53,898 nucleotides of DNA from Burkholderiaceae bacterium (GCA_017983955.1 JAGOAJ010000022.1:1-53898); one strand, 5' to 3'; positions 1 through 9,056 are shown, numbered from the stretch's first letter. A program made the numbers and translations. Notes: generated from the letters alone by a model not told the origin.

Positions 1-2
1 TC

Positions 3-170
3 ATGGCAAAAGGCACACGCGAGAAAATCAAACTCGAGTCCACCGCCGGTACAGGTCATTTCTACACGACCACCAAGAACAAACGCAACATGCCCGAGAA
101 AATGCTGATCAAGAAATTTGATCCTGTAGTTCGCAAGCACGTTGAGTACAAAGAAACAAAGCTCAGGTAA
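3..170 (+). CDS. rpmG: 50S ribosomal protein L33
   Basis: A 55-residue basic protein beginning [20 protein letters not shown], which matches bacterial L33 (usually 50-55 aa), a component of the large ribosomal subunit. This copy lacks the CxxC zinc-ribbon pairs of the C+ type of L33, so it is the zinc-free form. It is complete, but only two bases precede the ATG, so its ribosome binding site and the usual upstream partner rpmB lie outside the window. A rho-independent terminator follows within 25 bp, which ends the ribosomal-protein transcript before leuS. Confidence 0.97.
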   Translation: MAKGTREKIKLESTAGTGHFYTTTKNKRNMPEKMLIKKFDPVVRKHVEYKETKLR

Positions 171-191
171 TCAACCTGCAGCCACCCCTTG

Positions 192-219
192 AAACCCTGC
201 TACGGCGGGGTTTTTTCTT
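192..219 (+). terminator. Rho-independent terminator after rpmG
   Basis: AAACCCTGC and GCGGGGTTT form a 9-bp stem (one G-U pair) around a TAC loop, followed by a T-rich run (ttttttcttt). It sits 21 bp after the rpmG stop codon and before the leuS promoter. Confidence 0.85.
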
Positions 220-260
220 TATAGGCCATACCTATTGGGCCTGCACCTTGCGTGCAGCCT

Positions 261-266
261 TATAAT
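261..266 (+). promoter_or_regulatory. Probable leuS promoter, -10 hexamer TATAAT
   Basis: A perfect TATAAT lies 32 bp upstream of the leuS ATG, between the rpmG terminator and leuS. The best -35 candidate, TTGGGC at 235-240, is 20 bp away, which is longer than ideal, so the -35 is uncertain. The predicted leader would be about 25 nt, too short for a T-box or other leader RNA control. Confidence 0.55.
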
Positions 267-298
267 AGCTGGTTCGATCACTTAAAACTCCGGATCTC

Positions 299-2953
299 AT
301 GCAGGAACGCTACAGCCCCACCCATGTTGAACAGGCCGCTCACCAAGACTGGAACCAGCGCGACGCCTATCGTGTAACGGAATACGCCACTGATGCCAGC
401 GGCGCGCCCAAACCAAAGTTCTACGCCTGTTCCATGCTGCCTTACCCTAGCGGCAAGCTGCACATGGGTCATGTGCGTAACTACACCATCAACGACATGA
501 TGGCGCGTCAATTACGTATGCGCGGCTACAACGTACTGATGCCCATGGGTTGGGATGCTTTTGGCATGCCTGCAGAAAATGCCGCCATGAAATCCGGTGT
601 GCCGCCAGCCAAATGGACCTACGACAACATCGCCTACATGAAAAAGCAGATGCAGGCGATGGGACTGGCCATAGACTGGTCGCGCGAAATGTGCGCTTGC
701 GATCCCAAATACTACAAATGGAATCAGTGGCTATTTCTGAAAATGCTGGAAAAAGGCATAGCCTACCGCAAGACTCAGGTCGTCAACTGGGACCCTGTGG
801 ATCAAACCGTGCTGGCCAACGAACAAGTCATTGATGGCCGTGGCTGGCGCTCGGGTGCGCTGGTCGAGAAACGCGAAATCCCCGGCTACTACTTACGCAT
901 CACCGATTACACCGATGAACTGCTGGATCACGTAAAGCATGGCCTGGAAGGTTGGCCAGAACGCGTGCGCCTGATGCAAGAAAACTGGATAGGCAAAAGC
1001 GAAGGCGTACGTTTTGCCTTCACACACAACATCCAGGACGCTACCGGCGCGCCCATACAAGACGGCAAAATGTATGTCTTTACCACGCGCGCCGACACCA
1101 TCATGGGTGTCACGTTTTGCGCCGTGGCCCCCGAACATCCACTGGCTACATCTGCTGCAGCCAGCAATCCGGCCCTGGCAGCGTTTATCGAGTCCTGCAA
1201 AAAAGGCGGAACTACCGAAGCCGAAATTGCGCTGCGCGAAAAAGAAGGCATGCCAACCGGCCTTAGCGTGACCCACCCCATCAGCGGCGCAGCCGTGCCT
1301 GTTTGGGTCGGTAATTACGTACTCATGAGCTATGGCGATGGCGCTGTCATGGGCGTTCCAGCCCACGACGAACGCGACTTCGCCTTCGCCAAGAAATACC
1401 AGTTGCCTATACAAGACGTAGTTGCTGTCGACGGTAAAACCTATTCCACCGAACAGTGGCAGGATTGGTACGGCGACAAGCTCCAAGGCCACACAGTCAA
1501 TTCGGGCAAGTACGACGGCCTGGCCCCTGTAGACACCATAGACGCAGTCGCGGCCGATCTGGTCACCAAGGGCTTGGGCGAAAAGCAAACCACCTGGCGC
1601 CTGCGCGACTGGGGCGTATCCCGCCAACGCTATTGGGGCACGCCCATCCCAATTATTCACTGCGCCGATTGCGGTGCTGTGCCCGTCCCTGAGAAAGACC
1701 TGCCGGTTATCCTGCCCGACAACCTGATTCCCGATGGCAGCGGCAACCCGCTTGCCAAAGACGAAGCCTTTTTGTCGTGTTTATGCCCTAGCTGCAATAA
1801 GCCTGCGCGGCGCGAAACCGACACCATGGATACCTTTGTGGATTCATCCTGGTACTTCATGCGCTACACCTCGCCCGACAATGATCAGGCCATGGTGGAC
1901 GAGCGCAATGACTACTGGATGCCCATGGACCAGTACATAGGCGGCATAGAACACGCCGTCCTGCATCTACTGTATGCGCGCTTTTGGACACGTGTCATGC
2001 GTGATCTGGACCTGGTGAAATTCGACGAGCCCTTCACCCGCCTGCTGACTCAGGGCATGGTGCTTAATCACATTTACACGCGTAAAGCAGATAACGGCGC
2101 GCTGGAATACTACTGGCCTGAAGAAGTCCAAAACACCTATGATGCAAAAGGCGCCATCACCGGCGCAAAACGCATCTCCGACGGACTGGACATACAGTAC
2201 GGCGGCATAGGGACCATGTCCAAGTCCAAGAACAATGGCGTGGACCCGCAGTCCCTAATAGATACCATGGGAGCCGACACGGCTCGCCTGTTTGTCATGT
2301 TCGCCAGCCCACCCGAGCAAACCCTGGAATGGTCGGATTCGGGCGTAGATGGCGCGCACCGCTTCCTACGTCGTTTGTGGATCTACGCCCATAAACACCA
2401 ACAGGCCATACAGCAAGGCCACGGTCAAACCGACTGGAGCCAAGCAGACAATGCCTCTAAGGACTTGCGTCGGGAAGTACACGGCCTGTTGAAACAGGCT
2501 GATTACGATTACCAACGCATACACTACAACACCGTCGTGTCGTCATGCATGAAAATGCTGAACACCCTGGAGTCAGCCACCCTGCCCGACAGCACCATAG
2601 GCCGTCAGGCACAAGCCGACACCCTATCCATACTGCTGCGCGTGCTGTATCCGGTGGTGCCGCACATTACCTGGCACCTTTGGCGTGATCTAGGCTATGC
2701 CGCGATACACGGCGACCTGCTGGACGCGCCATGGCCTGTCGTGGACCCGGCAGCCCTGGTGGCCGACGAGGTCGAACTTATGCTGCAAATCAACGGCAAG
2801 CTGCGCGGTGCTATTACTGTCGCCAACGGCGCCAGTAAGCAAGACATAGAAGCCCTGGCTCTGCAGCATGGTGCCATCGAAAAATTTCTGGAAGGACGCC
2901 CGGTCAAACGGGTTATCGTTGTCCCAGGAAAACTTGTGAATATCGTCGGATAA
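299..2953 (+). CDS. leuS: Leucyl-tRNA synthetase (class I)
   Basis: An 884-aa protein, normal length for bacterial LeuRS, which attaches leucine to tRNA-Leu in the cytoplasm. The HIGH-type motif is HMGH at residues 55-58, and the KMSKS loop is TMSKSK at 639-644. Between them lies the CP1 editing domain with a threonine-rich TTRADTIMG segment that hydrolyses mischarged tRNA, then a zinc-type insert with cysteine pairs (HCADCG, CPSC). The C-terminal anticodon-binding domain ends in [13 protein letters not shown], typical of the family. The gene heads a tight plus-strand run with lptE, holA and proA. At least 17 isoleucines here are encoded by ATA. Confidence 0.98.
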   Translation: MQERYSPTHVEQAAHQDWNQRDAYRVTEYATDASGAPKPKFYACSMLPYPSGKLHMGHVRNYTINDMMARQLRMRGYNVLMPMGWDAFGMPAENAAMKSGVPPAKWTYDNIAYMKKQMQAMGLAIDWSREMCACDPKYYKWNQWLFLKMLEKGIAYRKTQVVNWDPVDQTVLANEQVIDGRGWRSGALVEKREIPGYYLRITDYTDELLDHVKHGLEGWPERVRLMQENWIGKSEGVRFAFTHNIQDATGAPIQDGKMYVFTTRADTIMGVTFCAVAPEHPLATSAAASNPALAAFIESCKKGGTTEAEIALREKEGMPTGLSVTHPISGAAVPVWVGNYVLMSYGDGAVMGVPAHDERDFAFAKKYQLPIQDVVAVDGKTYSTEQWQDWYGDKLQGHTVNSGKYDGLAPVDTIDAVAADLVTKGLGEKQTTWRLRDWGVSRQRYWGTPIPIIHCADCGAVPVPEKDLPVILPDNLIPDGSGNPLAKDEAFLSCLCPSCNKPARRETDTMDTFVDSSWYFMRYTSPDNDQAMVDERNDYWMPMDQYIGGIEHAVLHLLYARFWTRVMRDLDLVKFDEPFTRLLTQGMVLNHIYTRKADNGALEYYWPEEVQNTYDAKGAITGAKRISDGLDIQYGGIGTMSKSKNNGVDPQSLIDTMGADTARLFVMFASPPEQTLEWSDSGVDGAHRFLRRLWIYAHKHQQAIQQGHGQTDWSQADNASKDLRREVHGLLKQADYDYQRIHYNTVVSSCMKMLNTLESATLPDSTIGRQAQADTLSILLRVLYPVVPHITWHLWRDLGYAAIHGDLLDAPWPVVDPAALVADEVELMLQINGKLRGAITVANGASKQDIEALALQHGAIEKFLEGRPVKRVIVVPGKLVNIVG

Positions 2954-2961
2954 AATCAGGC

Positions 2962-3633
2962 ATGCCCATCACCCTCGCCACAGCTACCCCCTTATTACCT
3001 GCCACACATCCATGGCAGTGGTTGCGCTACTTGGCGTGTGTGATGCTATGCCTGCTGGTGGCTGCCTGCGGCTTCCGGCTTAAGGGGCCTACGCCCCTGC
3101 CCTTTGACACGCTATACACCAATATCGCGGAAAACTCCGCCTTTGGTGCAGGCATGCGACGCGCTATTGTCGCCAGTTCGCCCAACACCCGCTTTGTATC
3201 TGAACCTGCCGACGCCCAAGCTAAACTGATACAGCTGTCCAACGAGCAAAGCCTGCGCGAACTCTCCATAGACGCCCAGGGGCAGGTTGAAGAATACGAG
3301 CTAAACCTGGTTTTCGTGTTCCAGCTTACTGATGCAAAGGGGCATATAGTGCTTGCGCCCACCACGCTCAGGGCCACGCGTGAAGTTCCCTATGACGCCA
3401 ATGTGGTCCAGGCCAAACAGGGCGAGATCGGCACGGTCTTCAAGGAAATGCAGCAGTCCATGATAGACCGTGTAGTGCGCCACCTAAGCGCACCCGATGT
3501 CACTGCCGCCTTCCTGCAGCCCGACGATCTCCCCATAGACAGCAATCCGGCCAGCAGCACGCCTTTGCCTGGCATTTCCGCACCAGCCAGCCCGTGGGGG
3601 ACGCCTGATATCATGCCCCGCTCGGGCCAGTAA
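2962..3633 (+). CDS. lptE: LPS-assembly lipoprotein LptE
   Basis: A 223-aa predicted outer-membrane lipoprotein, LptE (RlpB), which plugs the LptD barrel and helps insert lipopolysaccharide into the outer leaflet. Residues 20-35 are hydrophobic and end in lipobox LVAAC, giving lipidated Cys36, followed by GFRLKG, typical of LptE. The body matches the DUF/LptE alpha-beta fold and includes TLRATREVPYD. The C-terminus has a proline- and serine-rich tail. It starts 8 bp after leuS and ends 6 bp before holA. The order leuS-lptE-holA is conserved across beta- and gammaproteobacteria, which supports the call. Confidence 0.93.
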   Translation: MPITLATATPLLPATHPWQWLRYLACVMLCLLVAACGFRLKGPTPLPFDTLYTNIAENSAFGAGMRRAIVASSPNTRFVSEPADAQAKLIQLSNEQSLRELSIDAQGQVEEYELNLVFVFQLTDAKGHIVLAPTTLRATREVPYDANVVQAKQGEIGTVFKEMQQSMIDRVVRHLSAPDVTAAFLQPDDLPIDSNPASSTPLPGISAPASPWGTPDIMPRSGQ

Positions 3634-3639
3634 GCAGGC

Positions 3640-4704
3640 ATGGCAACCAGCCTGGATTCCGACAGCCTGCTACGTCAATTAAAAGGCGAAGCAGCACCTA
3701 CGCTTGCCCCCTTGTATGTGGTGGCTGGCGACGAAATCCTGTTGGCCACCGAAACTGCTGATGCTTTGCGCGCTGCTGCCGCTAAGGCGGGTTATAGCGA
3801 ACGCGTCAGCCTTATCATGGACGCCCGCAGTGACTGGTCGGCCCTGATAGGGGCTACTCAAAATGTCTCGCTGTTTGGCGACCTGCGTCTGGTGGATGTG
3901 TCCATACCCACAGGCAAGCCAGGCCGCAACGGTGCCGACACCCTGGTTAAGCTTGCCGAGATGATAAAAACCGGCGCATTGGCGGACACCATGGTGTTGA
4001 TCAGCCTGCCGCGCCTGGATAGGACCACGCGCAACGCAAAATGGGCTCAAGCCCTGATACAAGCCGCTGTCATGGTAGATATTTCCAGCATAGGCCGTAA
4101 CGAGCTACCTACTTGGATAGCCCGGCGACTGGCTGCCCAAGGCCAGCAACTGGAACGCCCTACCCTGGAATGGATGGCCGACAAGGTAGAAGGCAATCTG
4201 TTGGCTGCCCATCAGGAAATACAAAAACTGGGCTTGCTGTATCCTGAGGGCAAGATTAGCGCCGACGATGTCGAACTAGCCGTGCTGAATGTAGCGCGTT
4301 ATAACGTGTTTGGCCTACGCGACGCCATGCTGGGCGGCCAGCCGGTTAAGACCCTGGCGATGTTGTCCGGCCTACGTGCCGAAGGCGAGGCCCTACCCCT
4401 GATATTGTGGGCTATAGGCGACGAAGTCCGTGTACTGGCCCGTTTGTCAGCAGCCCAGGAAGCTGGCCAAGACATCCAGGCAGAAATGCGCAGACAAAGG
4501 GTATTCGGGCAGCGTGAACAGCTATTGCGCCAGACTTTGCGACGCGTGTCGCCGCGCACCTGGCCCGCCGCCGTACAGCATGCTCACGACATAGACCGCC
4601 TGATCAAGGGTCTACGCGTGGCAGGCAGGCTGGACGACCCCTGGGAAGAACTATCCCGGCTAGCTTTGCGTATTGCTGTCAGCCCTGCGCCACGACCTCG
4701 CTAG
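3640..4704 (+). CDS. holA: DNA polymerase III subunit delta
   Basis: A 354-aa protein, the usual length of HolA, the delta subunit of the clamp loader that opens the beta sliding clamp ring. The N-terminal AAA+-like fold begins LAPLYVVAGDEILLATETADALR, in place of a functional Walker A as expected for delta. The mid-region reads NLLAAHQEIQKLGLLYPEG, and the C-terminal collar domain reads LILWAIGDEVRVLARL and DIDRLIKGLR. It follows lptE by 6 bp, so the two are probably translated from one transcript. A second clamp-loader gene, holC, lies elsewhere in this window at 31415. Confidence 0.95.
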   Translation: MATSLDSDSLLRQLKGEAAPTLAPLYVVAGDEILLATETADALRAAAAKAGYSERVSLIMDARSDWSALIGATQNVSLFGDLRLVDVSIPTGKPGRNGADTLVKLAEMIKTGALADTMVLISLPRLDRTTRNAKWAQALIQAAVMVDISSIGRNELPTWIARRLAAQGQQLERPTLEWMADKVEGNLLAAHQEIQKLGLLYPEGKISADDVELAVLNVARYNVFGLRDAMLGGQPVKTLAMLSGLRAEGEALPLILWAIGDEVRVLARLSAAQEAGQDIQAEMRRQRVFGQREQLLRQTLRRVSPRTWPAAVQHAHDIDRLIKGLRVAGRLDDPWEELSRLALRIAVSPAPRPR

Positions 4705-4764
4705 CCTACGCCGCCAACCGGGCCTACTATATCTGTGCCGGCCCGTGACTCTGCAGACTATTTA

Positions 4765-6060
4765 ATGCCTACACCGATGACCATGACTACTATAGATACA
4801 ACACAAACAGATACCAGCGATATACGCCTGCTGGGCAAGCAGGCTAAACAAGCCGCCGCCATCATGCGTACAGCATCCGGACTGGCCAAAAGCCAGGCTT
4901 TGCACGCCATGGCCGACCTATTGGTATCACAAAAGCAACAGCTGCAAGCCGAAAACGCCAAAGACCTGGACGCCGCCCGCGCCAACCAACTGGATCCGGC
5001 CATGCTGGAACGTTTAACCTTGTCGGACCGGGCACTGGACATCATGGCGCAAGGCCTACGGCAAATTGCCGACATGCCTGATCCTGTAGGCGGCGTTACC
5101 GCCTCTACGTTAAGGCCCAATGGCATGCGTGTCGCGCAAATGCGGGTACCCCTGGGCGTTATCGGCATCATCTACGAATCCCGTCCCAATGTCACCATAG
5201 ACGCCGCTGCGCTGTGCCTGAAATCAGGCAATGCAACAGTACTGCGCGGCGGTAGTGAAGCCTTTTATTCCAACATGGCGCTAGGACGCATCATTCAGCA
5301 AGGTTTGTCGCAAGCCGGTCTGCCCGCTCATGCTGTACAAGTCGTGGGCACTACGGATCGTGCCGCCGTGGGCGAACTGATTACCCTGACTGACTACATA
5401 GACGTGATTATTCCGCGCGGCGGCAAAGGCCTAATAGCACGCCTTAGCGCCGACGCCAAAGTCCCATTAATCAAGCATATGGACGGCAACTGCCATATTT
5501 ACATAGACTCACATGCGAACCTGGACCAGGCACACGATATTACGGTCAACGCCAAAACCTATCGTTATGGCATCTGTGGCGCCCTGGAAACCCTGTTGGT
5601 ACACACCGATATAGCCGCCGCCATTTTGCCCCGACTGGGGCAGACCCTAGGCGACAAGGGTGTAGAGTTGCGTGGCTGCGAACGTACCTGCGCCATACTG
5701 CCACAGGCCTTGCCCGCCACAGTTCATGACTGGGAGACCGAATACTTGGGCCCAATACTGGCCGTACGCGTGGTGGACAATATAGAACTGGCCATGCAAC
5801 ACATCGCCCTATATAGCTCCGAACACACGGAATCCATCATCACCGAAAATCTGCAAGCAGCCACCCGTTTTCAAAGCGAGGTGGACTCCAGTTCAGTTTA
5901 TGTGAATCTGCCCACCTGTTTTGCTGATGGCTTCGAATATGGCCTAGGCGCAGAAATCGGTATTTCCACCAATCGCCTGCACGCACGCGGTCCTGTAGGC
6001 CTGGAAGGCCTGACCACTCTGAAATGGGTACTCACTGGCAACGGCCAGCTACGCGGTTAA
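4765..6060 (+). CDS. proA: Gamma-glutamyl phosphate reductase
   Basis: ProA reduces gamma-glutamyl phosphate to glutamate-5-semialdehyde with NADPH, the second step of proline synthesis. The fold is that of the aldehyde dehydrogenase superfamily. Visible motifs are [31 protein letters not shown] and [13 protein letters not shown], which carries the catalytic Cys, and the C-terminus contains [15 protein letters not shown]. Length is 431 aa from the ATG at 4765. The frame is open from a GTG at 4735, and ATGs at 4777 and 4783 are equally possible; no candidate has a clear ribosome binding site. The family is normally about 417-425 aa, which favours one of the ATGs. The gene starts 60 bp after holA. 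Confidence 0.95.
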   Translation: MPTPMTMTTIDTTQTDTSDIRLLGKQAKQAAAIMRTASGLAKSQALHAMADLLVSQKQQLQAENAKDLDAARANQLDPAMLERLTLSDRALDIMAQGLRQIADMPDPVGGVTASTLRPNGMRVAQMRVPLGVIGIIYESRPNVTIDAAALCLKSGNATVLRGGSEAFYSNMALGRIIQQGLSQAGLPAHAVQVVGTTDRAAVGELITLTDYIDVIIPRGGKGLIARLSADAKVPLIKHMDGNCHIYIDSHANLDQAHDITVNAKTYRYGICGALETLLVHTDIAAAILPRLGQTLGDKGVELRGCERTCAILPQALPATVHDWETEYLGPILAVRVVDNIELAMQHIALYSSEHTESIITENLQAATRFQSEVDSSSVYVNLPTCFADGFEYGLGAEIGISTNRLHARGPVGLEGLTTLKWVLTGNGQLRG

Positions 6061-6072
6061 GCGGACAGCATC

Positions 6073-6489
6073 ATGCTTTGGGTCAAGACCTTTCATATTC
6101 TGTTTGTCGTATCGTGGTTTGCCGGTCTGTTCTATTTGCCGCGAATTTATGTGAATTTGGCTCAAGAACATGAACCCGCTGCCCTGGAACGGCTGTTGGG
6201 CATGGCCAGTCGCCTATACCGATTTATGACGCCGCTGGTGGTGTTGGCCATAGGCTTAGGACTGTGGCTATGGCTGTACTACGGCATAGGCCAGCAGCAA
6301 GCCTGGATGCACGCCAAAGTGACTGCCGTACTGCTGCTGCTGGTTTATCACCTTAGCTGCGGGCGCATACTGAAAATCTTCCAGCAAGGCAAAAATACCC
6401 GCAGCCACCAGTTTTATCGCTGGTTCAACGAAATTCCTGTCCTGTTGCTACTGATCATCATTATTTTAGTGGTGGTCCGGCCTTTTTAA
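6073..6489 (+). CDS. CopD/HemJ-like four-helix membrane protein
   Basis: A 138-aa integral membrane protein with four predicted transmembrane helices at about residues 3-24, 50-71, 79-98 and 121-137. It resembles the UPF0093 family, which includes HemJ, a protoporphyrinogen IX oxidase of haem synthesis, and the broader CopD group. An early histidine (His8 in KTFHILFVVSWFAGLFYLPR), an arginine after the first helix and a lysine at the start of the third helix (MHAKVTAV) match residues described as important in HemJ. It starts 12 bp after proA. I am confident of the family; whether it is the cell's working HemJ is inference. Confidence 0.75.
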   Translation: MLWVKTFHILFVVSWFAGLFYLPRIYVNLAQEHEPAALERLLGMASRLYRFMTPLVVLAIGLGLWLWLYYGIGQQQAWMHAKVTAVLLLLVYHLSCGRILKIFQQGKNTRSHQFYRWFNEIPVLLLLIIIILVVVRPF

Positions 6490-6500
6490 GCCCCTAATCC

Positions 6501-8081
6501 ATGACCGATACCAAGCCCAAAAAAACGCTACGCCTAACAGGCAAAAGCGCTAGCCCTGCCGCCCGCACTGACGGCACGCCGCGCCAGCGCGCTGGCGCAC
6601 GGGCCAGAACAGTCGCCAACGTCCAACGCCAACGCGAGCAGCAGCAAGGCATTACGAGCCAAGCCACGCCCGACACCAATAGCCCTGCTGCATCACCCGG
6701 CGCCAGGCGCTCTGCGCCCTCTGGCACGGCAGCAGGCAGACCTGGCAATAGCAGGCCCGCATCCCGCCCAGATCGCGATGCCCGCCCCGCCCGTGAAGGT
6801 CGTCCTGATCGCGATAGTCGCCCCGGTCGCACTGCCCGTCATAGCCACTCTGATCACGAAAGCCGCGAAAGTCGCGAGCATCGCGACAGTCCACGTGACG
6901 ACACGCAGTATGCACCCCGCGAAATACCCATACCCGAAGTTGAAACCTTTCCTATCTTCGCTTCTTGCCCGCAGGGCCTAGAGGATGCACTAAGCGCCGA
7001 ACTCCAGGCCCTGGGTTTTGAAGATGCGGTCAGCGCCAGCGCTGGTTGCCGCTTCCGCACCGACTGGACCGGTGTGATGCGCGCCAACCTTTATTCACGT
7101 CTGGCTACCCGCATACTGGTGCAAGTAGCCCATGCCCCGGTGAAAACCGAAGATGACGTCTTTAACCTGGCCCTGCACACATCCTGGGAACGCTGGTTTG
7201 GCCCCGATCACACCTTGCGGGTAGATACCTCGGCCATACGCAGCCCTATGCATAGCATCCAATTCTGTAATCTACGCGCCAAAGACGGCATCTGCGACCG
7301 CCTGCGTGAATACGAAGGGGCAAGACCCAGCATAGACACCGTGCGTCCCGATGCCAAAGTCCATCTATTCTTGGATGAAGACAGTGCCACGCTATATCTG
7401 GATAGCTCGGGTGAATCACTATTTAAACGAGGCTGGCGACTTAGCAAAGGCGAAGCGCCCATACGCGAGAACCTGGCCGCCGGACTGCTGGCGCTGTCAG
7501 GCTGGGACCCATCCCAGCCCCTGATCGACCCCTTTTGCGGTAGTGGCACCATACTGATAGAAGCCGCCTGGATCGCCCTGGGTGTGCCACCCGGCATCTG
7601 GAGACCTTTCGCTTTCGAGCGCCTGCGCAACCACGATGAAGACCTGTGGCACGCTCTGAAGGACGAAGCCAGAAACCATATCGCCCCAAAACTGGAAAGT
7701 CCTATTGTGGGTTACGACCTGAGCCCCGAGGCCATAGAGGGCGCACGCGAAAACCTGGAACGGGCGGGACTGGACGCAGACTCTGTACGCTTCGAGGTCG
7801 GCGACGCCCGCGAGGTGCCACCCCCTGCCGCCAGCGGCTGGCTGGTAACCAACCCCCCCTACGGTGAACGTCTGGCCCACGAGGACGACGACCTGTGGCG
7901 GGCTTGGTCGCAAAACCTGAAACAAAACTACAGCGGTTGGCAAGTCAATATTATTTCCAGCGACATGGATCTGCCACGCGCCCTGCGTCTTAAGCCATTA
8001 CGCCGCTACCCTCTGTATAACGGCGGTCTGGAATGCCGACTATTCAGCTTTGAAATGGCGGCAGGTAGCTATAGGGATTAA
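6501..8081 (+). CDS. rlmL: THUMP-domain rRNA methyltransferase, RlmL-like
   Basis: A 526-aa predicted RNA guanine-N2 methyltransferase. Residues 1-145 are low-complexity and rich in Arg, Asp, Ser and Pro, with repeated RPxRDxRP-like and ESRE/DSR units, so probably disordered and RNA-binding. A THUMP domain follows (about 150-265), then a Rossmann methyltransferase domain with the SAM-binding segment DPFCGSGT (residues 343-350) and the catalytic NPPYGERL motif (from Asn451). That pattern fits the N-terminal RlmL half of E. coli RlmKL, which makes m2G2445 of 23S rRNA. The RlmK half is absent, as is usual in betaproteobacteria. It starts 11 bp after the HemJ-like gene. Confidence 0.88.
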   Translation: MTDTKPKKTLRLTGKSASPAARTDGTPRQRAGARARTVANVQRQREQQQGITSQATPDTNSPAASPGARRSAPSGTAAGRPGNSRPASRPDRDARPAREGRPDRDSRPGRTARHSHSDHESRESREHRDSPRDDTQYAPREIPIPEVETFPIFASCPQGLEDALSAELQALGFEDAVSASAGCRFRTDWTGVMRANLYSRLATRILVQVAHAPVKTEDDVFNLALHTSWERWFGPDHTLRVDTSAIRSPMHSIQFCNLRAKDGICDRLREYEGARPSIDTVRPDAKVHLFLDEDSATLYLDSSGESLFKRGWRLSKGEAPIRENLAAGLLALSGWDPSQPLIDPFCGSGTILIEAAWIALGVPPGIWRPFAFERLRNHDEDLWHALKDEARNHIAPKLESPIVGYDLSPEAIEGARENLERAGLDADSVRFEVGDAREVPPPAASGWLVTNPPYGERLAHEDDDLWRAWSQNLKQNYSGWQVNIISSDMDLPRALRLKPLRRYPLYNGGLECRLFSFEMAAGSYRD

Positions 8082-8093
8082 AAAAACCACACT

Positions 8094-8207
8094 TAACTAG
8101 CCTCTGCGGCACTGCAACAAAAAATGCTTGCGTTAGCCTAGGGTTTACCCTAAAATAGGGTTAACCCTGAACGAAGCGTTCAGTTTATAAAGCACAGAGG
8201 CTAGTTA
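8094..8207. repeat. 13-bp inverted repeat flanking a promoter, covering a start codon
   Basis: TAACTAGCCTCTG (8094-8106) and CAGAGGCTAGTTA (8195-8207) are perfect 13-bp inverse copies, 88 bp apart. The right arm contains the ribosome binding site (AGAGG, 8196-8200) and the first base of the ATG of the small gene at 8207. The left arm lies just after the rlmL stop and upstream of the small gene's own predicted promoter. A read-through transcript from rlmL could therefore hide that ribosome binding site, while a transcript from the local promoter would lack the left arm. Confidence 0.7.
8128..8182 (+). promoter_or_regulatory. Promoter with four alternating TAGGGT/ACCCTA half-sites
   Basis: TTGCGT (8128-8133) and TAAAAT (8151-8156) are 17 bp apart, a good sigma-70 spacing. 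Over it lie four alternating half-sites: TAGGGT 8139-8144, ACCCTA 8147-8152, TAGGGT 8156-8161 and ACCCT 8164-8168. They form two palindromes and a 17-bp tandem repeat. The second palindrome, AGGGTTAACCCT, covers the expected transcription start. A third inverted repeat, TGAACG-AAG-CGTTCA (8168-8182), follows in the leader. The layout is that of an operator where a dimeric repressor would block RNA polymerase; the regulator is unknown. Confidence 0.6.
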
Positions 8208-8404
8208 TGATCAATATTGCAAAAGACACACGGATGACAGATTCACTAGAACGCGAATTAATGGCACAAGCCATCGCTGAACAGCAAGGCTACAACGTAG
8301 TTGCTGATCTGAAAGCGTTGTTTGCTAAAGTTCGTGCCTACATCAGTGGTATTGACACCACTACTGCCAAGCCTGCTAACAGCACGGCCCGCCAGACTGC
8401 TTAA
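8207..8404 (+). CDS. Small protein of unknown function, 65 aa
   Basis: Starts MINIAKDTRMTDSLERELMA, with AGAGG 6 nt before the ATG and a clear terminator 20 bp after the stop, so it is very likely a real monocistronic gene. The middle (residues 12-50) is predicted helical and amphipathic (ELMAQAIAEQQGYNVVADL then KALFAKVRAYIS), and the tail is rich in Thr, Ala and Lys. No signal peptide, cysteine or transmembrane segment is visible. I do not recognise the family and assign no function. The elaborate palindromic promoter suggests tight control. An internal ATG at 8234 is possible but lacks a ribosome binding site. Confidence 0.75.
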   Translation: MINIAKDTRMTDSLERELMAQAIAEQQGYNVVADLKALFAKVRAYISGIDTTTAKPANSTARQTA

Positions 8405-8424
8405 ACGCCGTCTCGCCGCAGCAC

Positions 8425-8454
8425 AAAAGCCGCTTTTAAATAGCGGCTTTTTTT
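8425..8454 (+). terminator. Rho-independent terminator after the 65-aa gene
   Basis: AAAAGCCGC (8425-8433) pairs with GCGGCTTTT (8443-8451) around a 9-nt AT loop, followed by further Ts. It ends the small transcript before the RDD gene. Confidence 0.88.
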
Positions 8455-8519
8455 ATTCGTAACGCTGCCCCGTTAATTGCGGGATAATAGCAACCGTACT
8501 GGTTCATCCTTATCTTGCA

Positions 8520-9056
8520 ATGCAACATACTTCCTCTATGCTTACACCTGCCACCTCAATAGACACGCCCGGCCGCTGGCGTCGTTTTGCCTGCATGATG
8601 TATGAAGGCGTATTGCTGTTTGGCGTGGTGTTCCTGGCAGGCTATCTATTTGATACCTTGACCCAAAGCCGCGATGCCTTAATGTATCGCCATGGCCGCC
8701 AACTAGTGTTGTTTTTGGCCATAGGCGTCTATTTTTTGATGTGCTGGCGCGCGCGTGGCCAAACGCTACCCATGAAAACCTGGGATATCCGACTGGTGGA
8801 TCGCGATGGGGGCATACCCTCTACCGGTCGTTTGCTGTTGCGCTATTTACTGTTGTGGCCTGTGCCGCTGCTGGCCGCTGGGCTAGTGTATGGCGCATCC
8901 AAACTGACAGGCTATGGCTCTACCGACCTGCTTATCGTTTTTACCCCCTTTGTTGCTTTTCTATGGACCTGGGTAGACCCTGACCAGCAGTTTTTACACG
9001 ACAGACTGCTGGGAACCCGGCTGACCGACCTACGTCCTGCTAAAATTTCATCATGA
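8520..9056 (+). CDS. RDD family membrane protein
   Basis: A 178-aa inner-membrane protein with an RDD domain. It has the first-helix arginine (GRWRRFACMMYEGVLLFGVVF), the aspartate in GYLFDTL and the conserved WDIRLVDRDGG loop, with about three or four hydrophobic helices (residues 25-47, 60-77, 102-122, 130-148). RDD proteins are poorly characterised; some are linked to ion or substrate transport. It ends at 9056, overlapping the hslO start by 4 bp (ATGA), so the two are translationally coupled. A GATAAT hexamer at 8483-8488 may be its -10. A second in-frame ATG at 8538 is an alternative start. Confidence 0.85.
   Translation: MQHTSSMLTPATSIDTPGRWRRFACMMYEGVLLFGVVFLAGYLFDTLTQSRDALMYRHGRQLVLFLAIGVYFLMCWRARGQTLPMKTWDIRLVDRDGGIPSTGRLLLRYLLLWPVPLLAAGLVYGASKLTGYGSTDLLIVFTPFVAFLWTWVDPDQQFLHDRLLGTRLTDLRPAKISS

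Noticed and set aside
893-1660. 255-aa open frame on the minus strand inside leuS
   Set aside because: It lies wholly antisense to the conserved leuS catalytic and editing domains, has no recognisable domain or ribosome binding site, and its composition is that of a codon-shadow frame.
8139-8168. TAGGGT/ACCCTA array as replication iterons or a telomere-like repeat
   Set aside because: Only four half-sites, no nearby replication protein, AT-rich melting region or DnaA boxes; the position over a -35/-10 pair fits an operator better.
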